A DNA stretch of 64,000 bases from assembly GCA_937952095.1 (NCBI GenBank), contig CALFYG010000089.1, positions 1 through 64,000 on the forward strand. The letters are read 5' to 3'. Source of the DNA: an uncultured Micrococcales bacterium (lineage in GTDB: Bacteria; Actinomycetota; Actinomycetes; S36-B12; UBA10799). The notes beneath the pieces are model-generated. The model made no database searches and was not told the origin of the DNA. It was given only the letters and a program-made list of their open reading frames with translations. Shown here one piece after another: positions 1 to 7,824 of this stretch (position 1 is the stretch's first letter; each line of letters starts with the position of its first letter). Made by a program: the position numbers and the translations under genes.

Positions 1-48
1 TCGTAGGGTTTACTACGTCCGATAGTAGAGATCTCCAGGAGGCCCCGG

Positions 49-1449
49 GTGGACGCCCTCGACCTGGCCAGATGGCAGTTCGCCATCACGACCGTCTATC
101 ACTTCCTCTTCGTGCCGATCACGATCGGCATGTCCTTCATCGTCGCCTGCTTCCACCTCATGTGGGTGCGCACGCACAAGCCGGAGTGGCTGCGACTGAC
201 CAAGTTCTTCGGCAAGCTCTTCATGATCAACTTCGCGCTCGGCCTGGTGACAGGCATCGTCCAAGAGTTCCAGTTCGGGATGAACTGGTCGGACTACAGT
301 CGCTTCGTCGGTGACATCTTCGGCGCGCCCCTGGCCTTCGAGGCCCTTCTCGCCTTCTTCATGGAGTCGACCTTCCTCGGCATCTGGATCTTCGGCTGGG
401 GCCGGATCCCCGAGAAACTCCACATGGGCTGCATGTGGCTGGTCCACATCGGCACCGTGCTCTCGGCCTACTTCATCCTCGCGGCCAACTCCTTCATGCA
501 GCACCCGGTGGGCTACGTGTTCAACCCGGAGACGCAGCGGGCGGAGATGACCGACTTCGGTGAGGTGCTGCTGCAGCCCTTGGCGATGATCACCTTCACG
601 CACGTGATCTCCACCGCCTTCCTGGTGTCGGGTCTGTTCGTCGCAGGCATCTCCGGCTGGCTGCTCTACAAGAAGCGCTCGCTGGATGTCGTGCGGTCGA
701 CCTTGAAGCTCGGTTCGATCACCGCGATCGTCGCGTTCTTCGCGGTGGGTATCACCGGCGACGCCCAGGCCACCAAGATGGTCGAGATCCAGCCCATGAA
801 GATGGCTGCGGCCGAGGCGCTGTACGAGACGGCCGCTCCCGCGCCGTTCAGCATCTTCACGATCGGCACCCTCGACGGGTCCGAGCCCATCTTCAGTATC
901 GACATCCCGCACGGGCTGTCGCTGCTGGCCACCCACAGCTGGGACGGCGAGGTGCAGGGCATCAACAACCTGCAGGAGCAGTACGAGCAGGAATTCGGCC
1001 CCGGCAACTACAAGCCGAACATCCCCGCGGCCTACTGGAACTTCCGCCTGATGATCGGATTCGGAGCGCTCGGCGCCCTTATCGCGGTCTACATGCTGTG
1101 GGCAACGCGGAAGGGTCGGATCCCCGAGTCCAAGTGGTTCCCGCGTCTGGCGATGATCGGCATCATCACCCCGCTTCTCGGTGCGAGCACCGGCTGGATC
1201 TTCACCGAGATGGGCCGCCAGCCCTGGGTGGTCTTCAGCCTGATGCTCACGCAGAACGGTGTGAGCCCGACGGTCTCGGTGACGCAGGTACTGATCTCGA
1301 TGACCGTGTTCACGCTGCTGTACGGCGTCCTGGCCGTGGTCGAGGTCGGCTTGCTGATGCGGGCGGTCAAGATCGGTCCGCCGGACTCGGTGGAATCCAA
1401 CTACCCGGACAAGGTCGGCGAAGACCGGCCGCTGACCGTGACCTACTGA
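49..1449 (+). CDS. cydA: Cytochrome bd ubiquinol/menaquinol oxidase subunit I
   Basis: Membrane subunit that oxidises quinol and carries hemes b558, b595 and d of the high-affinity terminal oxidase. The 466-residue protein keeps the diagnostic residues: His18 after TTVY, Glu98 and Glu106, His185 (heme b558), the Q-loop motif QPMKMAAAE with Lys251 and Glu256, and GRQPW just after Met388. The Q-loop is of the short type. The start is GTG at 49 with a good ribosome site (ccaggagg, 35-42), so the gene is complete although the window begins just upstream. cydB follows after a few bases, and the likely assembly transporter cydDC lies about 37 kb away. Very sure of the family. Confidence 0.97.
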   Translation: MDALDLARWQFAITTVYHFLFVPITIGMSFIVACFHLMWVRTHKPEWLRLTKFFGKLFMINFALGLVTGIVQEFQFGMNWSDYSRFVGDIFGAPLAFEALLAFFMESTFLGIWIFGWGRIPEKLHMGCMWLVHIGTVLSAYFILAANSFMQHPVGYVFNPETQRAEMTDFGEVLLQPLAMITFTHVISTAFLVSGLFVAGISGWLLYKKRSLDVVRSTLKLGSITAIVAFFAVGITGDAQATKMVEIQPMKMAAAEALYETAAPAPFSIFTIGTLDGSEPIFSIDIPHGLSLLATHSWDGEVQGINNLQEQYEQEFGPGNYKPNIPAAYWNFRLMIGFGALGALIAVYMLWATRKGRIPESKWFPRLAMIGIITPLLGASTGWIFTEMGRQPWVVFSLMLTQNGVSPTVSVTQVLISMTVFTLLYGVLAVVEVGLLMRAVKIGPPDSVESNYPDKVGEDRPLTVTY

Positions 1450-1459
1450 GGAGATGATC

Positions 1460-2533
1460 ATGGAACTCCAACAGATCTGGATCATTCTCATCGCAGTCCT
1501 GTGGATGGGCTACTTCGTACTCGAGGGCTTCGACTTCGGCGTCGGCATCCTGCTCCCTGTGCTGGGCAAGAACGAGCAGGAGCGCCGGGCGATGCTCACC
1601 ACGCTGGGCCCGGTCTGGGACGGCAACGAGGTGTGGCTGCTGGTGGCCGGTGGCGCGACCTTCGCGGCGTTCCCGGAGTGGTACGCGACGCTGTTCAGCG
1701 GCTTCTACCTGCCGTTGCTGCTCATCCTCGTGGCGCTGATCATCCGTGGTGTGGCCTTCGAGTACCGCAGCAAGCGCTCGAGCCTGACCTGGCGCAAGCG
1801 CTGGGACGCAGCGATCGTCGTGGGCTCCTTCCTGCCCGCGCTGCTGTGGGGTGTGGCGTTCGCGAACATCGTGCGCGGTGTGCCCATGAAGCAGGGCGAG
1901 TTCGGCAACAGCCTGTACGACGGCGGGTTCTTCAACCTCCTCAACCCGTACGCGCTGATCGGCGGGCTCACCACCCTCACGCTGTTCATGACCCACGGTG
2001 CGATCTTCCTGGCGCTCAAGACCGACGGTGATCTGCGCGTGCGTGCCAACAAGGTGGCCGGACAGGTCGGGCTCGTGGCGACCGTGCTCGCCGTGGTGTT
2101 CCTGCTGTGGACGCAACTGGCCTACAGCGACAAGGCCTGGACGTGGGCGCTGGTGGTCGTGGCGGCCGTGTGCTGGTTGGCCGGCCTGGCGATGAACCGG
2201 GCGGGCCGTGAGGGCTGGTCGTTCATCTTCAGCGCGATCACGCTCGCCGGTGCCGTCGCGTACCTGTTCAGCGTGCTCTACCCGAACGTCATGCCGGCGT
2301 CCAACGACCCGGCGCTGTCACTGACGATCTGGAACGCGAGCAGCACCGACTACACCCTGAAGATCATGACCGTGGTGGCCGTCATCTTCACGCCCATCGT
2401 GCTGGCCTACCAGTCGTGGACGTACTGGGTGTTCCGCAAGCGGGTGTCCCCGTCGCAGATCTCCGATGCGGGCGAGGGCTCGCTCGATCTGCCCGGCGAG
2501 GGCCAGAAGCCAGGGGAGACGGTCGGAGTCTGA
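1460..2533 (+). CDS. cydB: Cytochrome bd oxidase subunit II
   Basis: Hydrophobic partner of CydA, about 357 residues with eight or nine predicted membrane helices. The N-terminal motif WMGYFVLEGFDFGVG is typical of CydB, and GPVWDGNEVWLL is the conserved second motif. Two in-frame ATGs exist at 1454 and 1460. The ribosome site tgaggag (1447-1453) abuts the first and is 6 nt from the second, so 1460 is preferred. The gene is cotranscribed with cydA and is followed by a strong hairpin. Confidence 0.96.
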   Translation: MELQQIWIILIAVLWMGYFVLEGFDFGVGILLPVLGKNEQERRAMLTTLGPVWDGNEVWLLVAGGATFAAFPEWYATLFSGFYLPLLLILVALIIRGVAFEYRSKRSSLTWRKRWDAAIVVGSFLPALLWGVAFANIVRGVPMKQGEFGNSLYDGGFFNLLNPYALIGGLTTLTLFMTHGAIFLALKTDGDLRVRANKVAGQVGLVATVLAVVFLLWTQLAYSDKAWTWALVVVAAVCWLAGLAMNRAGREGWSFIFSAITLAGAVAYLFSVLYPNVMPASNDPALSLTIWNASSTDYTLKIMTVVAVIFTPIVLAYQSWTYWVFRKRVSPSQISDAGEGSLDLPGEGQKPGETVGV

Positions 2534-2549
2534 ACCGACCGGGATCGGT

Positions 2550-2583
2550 GAGGGCGGCTGGATCGAGGGATCCCGCCGCCCTC
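2550..2583 (+). terminator. Hairpin terminator after cydAB
   Basis: A 9-bp GC-rich outer stem (GAGGGCGGC at 2550-2558 with GCCGCCCTC at 2575-2583) continues into an inner GGATC/GATCC stem. It is followed by a weak T-rich stretch (tgattctt). It lies 17 nt after cydB and before the convergent gene at 2678. Confidence 0.75.
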
Positions 2584-2677
2584 TGATTCTTGACAGGCCC
2601 CGCGCTGGACCGTCGTGCGGCTGACGGATTCGCGCCCCGAGAACTGGTCACGGCGCAGCACTGGGCGCCGGGGACGA

Positions 2678-3142
2678 TCACGGGTGGCGCCGCCGGTGGG
2701 CCAGGCGCAGAGCCATCCGTACCGCGTCGCCCGGATGCTCCGCACGTTGCGGGCCCTCCGGGATGTTCCAGCCACCGACCATCACCACGGGGATCCGGGT
2801 CCGCATGGCCAGCGAGACCTCACTGAGCGAACCCCAACTGGTCCCCACGCAGATGACGGCGTCCGCGGAACGGACGATCAGCGCGTTGCGCATCTCGCCG
2901 AGGCCGGTGGGTAGGCCGATGGTCACGTACGGGTTGGCGTCGCGCTCGAGTCCGGGAAGGATGCCGACGACCACGCCGTCGTTGATCGCCGCCCCGCGGG
3001 CAGCCGCCTCCATGACGCCGCCGTGGCCCCCGGTCACCACGACATGTCCGCCTGCTGCGAGAAGACGGCCGACCTCTTCGGCCGCCTGGAGTTCATCGGG
3101 CTGGGCCTGCGCAGGGCCGACCACAGCGATGGTGAATGGCAC
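2678..3142 (-). CDS. LOG/TIGR00725-like nucleotide-binding Rossmann protein
   Basis: A 154-residue single-domain Rossmann-like protein. Visible motifs are GGHGGVMEAA (38-47), an Arg-Asn pair at 85-86 in GLGEMRNALIVRSADAVI, and GTSWGSLSEVSLA (100-112). This order matches the TIGR00725 branch of the LOG/SLOG fold, related to lysine decarboxylase-like cytokinin-activating phosphoribohydrolases. The classic PGGxGTxxE motif is altered (GTSWGSLSE), so catalytic activity on nucleotides is uncertain. The GTG start at 3142 is chosen because gggagg lies just upstream and the fold begins directly with PFTIAVVG. It is divergent from the DUF1801 gene. Confidence 0.75.
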   Translation of the reverse strand: MPFTIAVVGPAQAQPDELQAAEEVGRLLAAGGHVVVTGGHGGVMEAAARGAAINDGVVVGILPGLERDANPYVTIGLPTGLGEMRNALIVRSADAVICVGTSWGSLSEVSLAMRTRIPVVMVGGWNIPEGPQRAEHPGDAVRMALRLAHRRRHP

Positions 3143-3216
3143 GTGCGCCTCCCTTCCCCTTCCGCCATTGTGACCACGATCGGGGGTGCGCCGACGGGTG
3201 CCCCTACGATGTGGGC

Positions 3217-3567
3217 GTGACGGCAGCCGAGGTTGACGCATATCTGGACGGGGTGCCGCAGCCGCAGCGCGCGACCCTCGAGGTGGTACGGGCCCGCCTG
3301 CAGGCGCACCTGCCGGACGCTGAGGAGGTCATCTCCTACGGGGTGCCGGCCTTCGCCGTCGACGGCAAGGCGGTCGCCGGGTACTCCGCGGCGAAGAACC
3401 ACTGCTCCTACCTGCCGATGAGTGGCTCGGTCCTGGCGAAGATGGCCGACGCGCTGGCCGGCTACCAATGGTCGAAGGGGGCGCTGCGGTTCGCCGTCGA
3501 TGAGCCCCTGCCGGCGGATCTCATCGGGGCGCTGGTGGATGCACGATTGGCCGAAGTGAGCCGCTGA
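3217..3567 (+). CDS. DUF1801 / YdhG-like small protein
   Basis: A 116-residue soluble protein of the DUF1801 (frataxin-like fold) family, recognised from EVISYGVPAF, GYSAAKNHCSYLPM and the C-terminal LRFAVDEPLPADLI. The molecular function is not established for the family. The GTG at 3217 sits 6 nt after a TACGAT -10 box (3205-3210), so translation is probably leaderless. An in-frame GTG at 3211 is a less likely start. Confidence 0.8.
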   Translation: MTAAEVDAYLDGVPQPQRATLEVVRARLQAHLPDAEEVISYGVPAFAVDGKAVAGYSAAKNHCSYLPMSGSVLAKMADALAGYQWSKGALRFAVDEPLPADLIGALVDARLAEVSR

Positions 3568-3579
3568 GCTCGCTCGCGG

Positions 3580-3605
3580 CGTATGGTGCCCGCGTGCCCG
3601 GGTAC
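3580..3605 (+). promoter_or_regulatory. SigB/SigF-type promoter for the hemerythrin-like gene
   Basis: CGTAT at 3580-3584, then exactly 15 nt, then GGGTAC at 3600-3605. This resembles the actinobacterial SigF/SigB consensus (GNNT...N14-16...GGGTAC/T). The start codon is 8 nt after the -10 box, so the transcript would be almost leaderless. The same architecture recurs elsewhere in this window. Confidence 0.6.
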
Positions 3606-3613
3606 CTTCTCGC

Positions 3614-4138
3614 ATGGCTGTCGACATCGTTCTCGTTCTCGGTTCCGAACACCGCCGTCTACGGCAACTCCTGGACCGGTGCGGCCGGTCCAGCCGGGGT
3701 TTCCATGACCCGGCCCAGGAGTTGCACAAGGCGCTGCGTGCACACGTACTGGCCGCCACCGCGGAGGTCTACCCGACCGCCGCGGCGCTTGGGTCTTCGT
3801 CGCAATGGCCCGCTGAGGAGATCGCCGACATCCGGATGTGCGCGGAGTCCAGCCATCCGGCTCGTGAGGAACTGACCGGCGCCGCGGAGGGGCTGATCCG
3901 CATCGAGCGGCACATCGTCGCGCTGCTCGAGCAACTCGGACTCGACGAACGCCGCCGCCTGGGAAAGGTCTTCCGGATCCGCCGCGACGCGCAGCTGCGC
4001 GGTTCGAGCAGCGGTTCGCGGCGTCGCCGGTCGCAGACGGAACTGTACGAAATGGCCCGCCGGGCCGGGGTGGAGCATCGCTCCCGGATGACGCAGGCAC
4101 AACTACAGGCGGCCATCGAAGCCCGCAGCAGTGGTTGA
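3614..4138 (+). CDS. Hemerythrin-like protein with C-terminal Rho_N/SAP-like motif
   Basis: 174 residues. The N-terminal 110 residues look like a four-helix hemerythrin-like bundle: LVLGSEHRRLRQLLDR, AHVLAATAEVYPTA and IERHIVALLEQL place His and Glu at roughly the expected helix positions, though not every canonical iron ligand is obvious. A basic linker (RRRRSQTELYEMAR) leads to about 35 residues, TELYEMARRAGVEHRSRMTQ onward, that match the Rho N-terminal/SAP-type helical motif, suggesting nucleic-acid or protein binding. It is preceded by a SigF-like promoter, which fits a stress role. The combination is unusual but the ORF is clean. Confidence 0.7.
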   Translation: MAVDIVLVLGSEHRRLRQLLDRCGRSSRGFHDPAQELHKALRAHVLAATAEVYPTAAALGSSSQWPAEEIADIRMCAESSHPAREELTGAAEGLIRIERHIVALLEQLGLDERRRLGKVFRIRRDAQLRGSSSGSRRRRSQTELYEMARRAGVEHRSRMTQAQLQAAIEARSSG

Positions 4139-4159
4139 TCAATCAATCCGAAATGCACC

Positions 4160-4188
4160 TTTACGGGACCTACCGAAACATGTACTGT
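4160..4188 (+). promoter_or_regulatory. Vegetative-type promoter for the GT-sigma fusion gene
   Basis: TTTACG at 4160-4165, a 17-nt spacer, then TACTGT at 4183-4188, a good match to a primary sigma promoter. It predicts a 5' leader of about 145 nt before the ATG at 4342. The leader contains a short inverted repeat (CGAGA...TCTCG). Confidence 0.5.
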
Positions 4189-4341
4189 AGTTCGTGCGTC
4201 GAGAATCCGGCGCACTCTCGGATCTACAGAGACGTTGGATCCACCCGTCGATCGGTACCTCTCGGTACGACTTCTGCATCCCGACGTGAGCTTCAGACAC
4301 CAGGCCGCGTCGCTCCACACTCCTGTTGAGCGAGGTTTCCT

Positions 4342-6111
4342 ATGTTCATCCACGTTGTATCCCGTCCCCTGTCCGATGTGACGCACGTTCCCCGCAGCGG
4401 GGTCCGTGCCCTCGTTGACTCCATCCGGCGCGCCGGGGGTGAGGCGGACTTCGACATTGCCACCGCAGGTGACATCGGCGCCGCAGTCACGGCCTGCGGC
4501 GACCAGCTCCTCGCGAGTTGGCGCCACAAGCGCCCAGAGGTGGTGCACGCAGTCGGGGTGGTGGCCACGCTGGCCGCTCTGCACGTCCGCCCTGATGATC
4601 TACCGGTCGTGGCCACGTTCGACGAGAACCCCTCGCCCGCGCGGCTCGAGGAGGAACTCGCCAGACAGGTGGACGCAATCCTGCCTCTGTCGACCTCTGA
4701 GCAGCAGCGCTGGCGTGAGGCCGGCGTCCGCTCGCTGCCAGCGGGTGTGATGGGGGTGCCTGCGCCGGCCACGCCGATGCCGACACGTCCTCAGGACGGC
4801 CATGTGGTGAGCCTGTCCACTGGACCCGGCTTGGAGTCGCTCATCAGGTCGATGCCCTTGTGGGGACCCAAGCGGCTCGTGCTGCTCGGGCACATAGGTG
4901 AGGAGAAGTTGCGACGCCTCCGGGCGGTCGCCGACGAACTTGGTGTTCGGGCCATGGTCGACCACCGTCCGGGGTTGCGCGGTCAGGCACGAACGGCCGT
5001 CTGGCGCGACGCGCTACTGCTCGTGGCGGGTGCGGAGGGTGCCCGCAACGGGGCACACGTGCTGGAGGCCGCGTCTCACGGTGTCACGTCCGTGGCGGTC
5101 GCACGTGAGGCACATCTCGACCACATCGTCCCCGGAGCGACCGGTGTACTGATCGAGCCGGACGACGGGGTGCGAGGCCTCGGAGAGGCTGTCGGCGAGC
5201 TTCTGGGCGATCCGCTGCGGTGCCGTGGCATGGGCTCGGCTGCGTGGTTGCGTCTGCACGCATTGCACGAGAAGCCCGCGGTGGGGCAGCACTTGTTGTC
5301 GATGTACGAGCGGGTCCTGGGCGATCCCGCCCCGGAACCGGTTCGTGTGAGCAGCACGGCGCCTCTGACCGAGGAGGGCACGGAGTTGGCCCTGGCCTAC
5401 ATGCCCCTGGCCCGCCAGCTGGCACATCGGTATGCGGGCCGCGGGCAGCGGATAGACGACCTCGTCCAGGTCGCCTCGCTGGGCCTGGTGCGAGCGGCGT
5501 CGCGGTTCGATCCCCATTTCGGGACCGAGTTCCACTCGTTCGCCGTGCCCACCATCCTCGGCGAACTGCGTCGGCACTTCCGTGATCACGCGTGGGCGGC
5601 CCGCGTCCCGCGCAGCCTTCAGGAGGTCACGCTGAAGGTGCAGAGGGTGTCCGACGAGCTGCGCTCCACGCATGGAAAGGATGCGACTCCCGCCGAAGTG
5701 GCCGAGCACCTGGGCCTTGTGGAGGAAGAGGTCCTGCAGGCTATGCAGGCGCGCGGTGAGGCGATGAGTTCCAAGTCCCTCGACCACCCGATGGGCGAGG
5801 ACGGCGATGAGGCGTTCGGTGATCTGGTGGGCGACCTCGACCCGGATCTCGACTACGTGGAGATGAGGGAAGCCGTGCGCGCGGCTCTGCAGCAGCTGCC
5901 GGAACGCGAGCGGGAGATCCTGCTCATGCGCTTCTACGGCGAGCAGACCCAGTCCGAGACCGCGCAGGCGCTCGGACTGTCGCAGGTCCACGTGTCCCGC
6001 CTGATCACCAGGACGCTGGCGGCGCTGCGCGACCACGTCTTGAACGACGTCCCGCTGCCGCGGTCGTGGCAGTCCGAGGACGGCGCAGAGCCCGGACGGC
6101 GCGCGGCCTGA
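4342..6111 (+). CDS. Glycosyltransferase-like domain fused to SigB/SigF/SigG-family sigma factor
   Basis: A continuous 589-residue reading frame with two parts. Residues 1-325 resemble a GT-B glycosyltransferase of the GT4/GT1 type: an N-terminal half with ATFDEN, an inter-domain turn near 150-180, and a C-terminal nucleotide-sugar half around GAEGARNGAHVLEAASHGVTS. In the usual E-x7-E motif Glu242 is kept, but the first Glu is Ala234 (a Glu is present at 232), so catalysis is doubtful. Residues 340-565 form a full sigma factor: region 2 (LAYMPLARQLAHRYAG, SLGLVRAASRFDP, FAVPTILGELRR), region 3 (VPRSLQEVTLKVQRVSDEL) and region 4 (LPEREREILLMRF, SETAQALGLSQVHVSRL). SigB/F/G proteins are normally about 260 residues, so the N-terminal half is additional. 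The next operon makes heptose precursors, which suggests (inference) sugar sensing. Confidence 0.9.
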   Translation: MFIHVVSRPLSDVTHVPRSGVRALVDSIRRAGGEADFDIATAGDIGAAVTACGDQLLASWRHKRPEVVHAVGVVATLAALHVRPDDLPVVATFDENPSPARLEEELARQVDAILPLSTSEQQRWREAGVRSLPAGVMGVPAPATPMPTRPQDGHVVSLSTGPGLESLIRSMPLWGPKRLVLLGHIGEEKLRRLRAVADELGVRAMVDHRPGLRGQARTAVWRDALLLVAGAEGARNGAHVLEAASHGVTSVAVAREAHLDHIVPGATGVLIEPDDGVRGLGEAVGELLGDPLRCRGMGSAAWLRLHALHEKPAVGQHLLSMYERVLGDPAPEPVRVSSTAPLTEEGTELALAYMPLARQLAHRYAGRGQRIDDLVQVASLGLVRAASRFDPHFGTEFHSFAVPTILGELRRHFRDHAWAARVPRSLQEVTLKVQRVSDELRSTHGKDATPAEVAEHLGLVEEEVLQAMQARGEAMSSKSLDHPMGEDGDEAFGDLVGDLDPDLDYVEMREAVRAALQQLPEREREILLMRFYGEQTQSETAQALGLSQVHVSRLITRTLAALRDHVLNDVPLPRSWQSEDGAEPGRRAA

Positions 6112-6117
6112 TTCGTG

Positions 6118-6154
6118 CAACTCGCCGGCCGGCCCTCCGCCGGCCGGCGAGTTG
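6118..6154 (+). terminator. Strong 15-bp hairpin after the GT-sigma gene
   Basis: A perfect 15-bp stem (6118-6132 with 6140-6154) around a 7-nt loop, starting 6 nt after the stop codon. It has no T-tract, as is common for actinobacterial terminators. It separates the GT-sigma gene from the heptose operon. Confidence 0.8.
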
Positions 6155-6196
6155 CCAAGCCCTGCCAACCGGCCCCGCCGACCGTCCTGCAGTTCC

Positions 6197-6222
6197 GGTA
6201 TGGAAACCGGCGGACCGGGAAA
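6197..6222 (+). promoter_or_regulatory. Possible SigF-like promoter of the heptose operon
   Basis: GGTAT at 6197-6201, 15 nt, GGGAAA at 6217-6222. The spacing and -35 match the clear SigF-like promoters at 24297 and 3580, but the -10 has one important mismatch (GGGAA for GGGTA). It lies between the terminator hairpin and gmhB, where the operon promoter must be. Confidence 0.3.
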
Positions 6223-6280
6223 AAGCCCACATCTTGATTGACCTGTTCTTCTCTTCCGGAAGGACCAGTGAGGACTGAAC

Positions 6281-6820
6281 ATGATGGCCGTCAACGCGGT
6301 GCTGTTCGATCGTGATCACACACTGACGATCGACGACCCGCCCTACAACGGGGATCCGGACCTGGTGCGCCCCATGCCGGGCGCGGTGGAAGCTGTGGCC
6401 CGCCTGCGCACCGCGGGTATTCCCGTCGGGGTTGTGACAAACCAGGCAGGAATCGGTCTGGGACTGCTCACCCATGAGCAGGTCGAGAAGGTCAACGCGC
6501 GCGTTGACGAAGTGGTCGGACCCTTCGACACGTGGCAGTACTGCCCGCACGCTCCCGCCGACGAGTGCAGTTGCCGCAAACCCGCGCCCGGTCTGATTCT
6601 GCGTGCCGCCGACGCTCTGGGAGTCGATGCGCGCACCGTGGTCGTCATCGGGGACACCGTCATGGACGTGGGAGCTGCCGAATCTGCCGGTGCCACCGGG
6701 ATCCTCGTCCTCACCGATCGGACACGGGCCTCGGAGATGCGGCGTTCCCGGCTCGTCTGCCGAGACCTTCTGTCAGCAGTCGACTGGGTCCTCGCGGGTC
6801 AGTGGGTGATGCCCGCATGA
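6281..6820 (+). CDS. gmhB: D-glycero-D-manno-heptose 1,7-bisphosphate 7-phosphatase-like HAD phosphatase
   Basis: A 179-residue HAD-superfamily phosphatase. The nucleophile motif is FDRDHT (Asp10, Asp12; the usual form is DRDGT). The Cys-His zinc site CPHAPADECSCRKP (Cys88, His90, Cys96, Cys98) is typical of GmhB and histidinol-phosphatases, and IGDTVMD carries the acid motif. It would dephosphorylate heptose 1,7-bisphosphate to heptose 1-phosphate. Identification as GmhB rather than HisB-N rests on the neighbouring gmhA and hldE. First gene of the operon; its stop overlaps the next start (ATGA). Confidence 0.85.
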   Translation: MMAVNAVLFDRDHTLTIDDPPYNGDPDLVRPMPGAVEAVARLRTAGIPVGVVTNQAGIGLGLLTHEQVEKVNARVDEVVGPFDTWQYCPHAPADECSCRKPAPGLILRAADALGVDARTVVVIGDTVMDVGAAESAGATGILVLTDRTRASEMRRSRLVCRDLLSAVDWVLAGQWVMPA

Positions 6821-7824
6821 GTGCGCGCACGTTGGTGACCCGGCTCGACAGCGCCGGTGACGTGCTGCTGGCCGGACCAGCGGTGCGCGCCGTCGCGCGA
6901 TCGGGTGCCAGCGTCCCCCTTCTGTGTTCGCGCAAGGGTCTGGCAGCGGCGCAGTTGCTGCCGGACGTCAGTGAGATCCTGGTCTTCGATGCCCCGTGGG
7001 TGCACGGCGATCCTCCGCCCTTGCGCGCACGCGACCTCGCATCGCTGAGCTGGCGCCTGTACCGCCGCCGCTTCGACGACGCGGTCATCCTGACCTCGTC
7101 CTTCCAGAGTTCGCTGCCCATGGCCATGCTCTTGCGCGCGGCGCGGGTGGGCCGGATCTGCGGGGTCAGCGACGACTACCCGGGAAGTCTGCTCGACGTG
7201 CGCGTGCGGGTCGACGACGGTCTGCACGAGGCCGAGCGAGCCGCTGCGATCGCGCAGGCCGCGGGGTACCCCGCCGATGGCGAGGGTCCCCGCATCCGTG
7301 AGGACCTACCGGAGGTGCCGGGCTGGGCTCCGGGCGGACCGTACGTGGTGCTGCACCCCGGCGCTGAGGTCCCGGCACGCATGTGGGATCCGGACCTGGC
7401 GCGCGATGCGGTGGAACTCATGCAGCGTGAAGGTCACCGGGTTGTGGTCACGGGCGGCCCCGATGAGCGCGCACTGACTGCCCACGTCGCAGGCGCCCAC
7501 GGCGTCGATCTCGGCGGGCGTACAACACTGGCACAGCTGGCTGGAGTGCTGCGGGGAGCACAGGCCGTGGTGGTGGGCAACACGGGCCCCGCACATCTGG
7601 CAGCAGCGCTCGGCGCACCTGTGGTGTCCTTGTTCTCGCCGGTCGTACCGGCGCACAAGTGGGCTCCCTACACCGACCGGCTTCTCGTGCTCGGCGACCA
7701 ATACGCGGCATGTGCACAGACCCGGGCGCGGGAATGCCCGGTCGCGGGTCACCCATGTCTGCGCTCGGTCGGTCCGCGCGATGTCCTGGCCGCTGTCGAG
7801 ACCCTCACGCGGGTGGTCGCATGA
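6817..7824 (+). CDS. GT9 heptosyltransferase-like glycosyltransferase (first copy)
   Basis: 335 residues with the two-domain layout of glycosyltransferase family 9 (WaaC/WaaF/RfaF-like). TRLDSAGDVLLAGPAVRA is the N-terminal motif, VVLHPGAEVPARMWDP marks the start of the nucleotide-binding domain, and VVVGNTGPAHLAAALGAPVVSLF is the conserved C-terminal sugar-nucleotide motif. A Cys-rich tail (CAQTRARECPVAGHPCL) is also characteristic. It is expected to transfer a heptose or related sugar to a cytoplasmic-face acceptor, which is unknown here because a Gram-positive has no lipid A core. ATG at 6817 overlaps the gmhB stop. Confidence 0.85.
   Translation: MSARTLVTRLDSAGDVLLAGPAVRAVARSGASVPLLCSRKGLAAAQLLPDVSEILVFDAPWVHGDPPPLRARDLASLSWRLYRRRFDDAVILTSSFQSSLPMAMLLRAARVGRICGVSDDYPGSLLDVRVRVDDGLHEAERAAAIAQAAGYPADGEGPRIREDLPEVPGWAPGGPYVVLHPGAEVPARMWDPDLARDAVELMQREGHRVVVTGGPDERALTAHVAGAHGVDLGGRTTLAQLAGVLRGAQAVVVGNTGPAHLAAALGAPVVSLFSPVVPAHKWAPYTDRLLVLGDQYAACAQTRARECPVAGHPCLRSVGPRDVLAAVETLTRVVA

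Noticed and set aside
13..1491. Long antisense open frame opposite cydA and many similar long minus/plus frames through the window
   Set aside because: High-GC DNA with G/C third positions leaves complementary frames open; these translate to Arg/Gly/Pro/His-rich sequence without motifs, while the cydA frame has every diagnostic residue.
4135..4329. Short plus-strand frame between the hemerythrin-like and GT-sigma genes
   Set aside because: It overlaps the predicted vegetative promoter and leader, has no ribosome site and reads as non-coding sequence.
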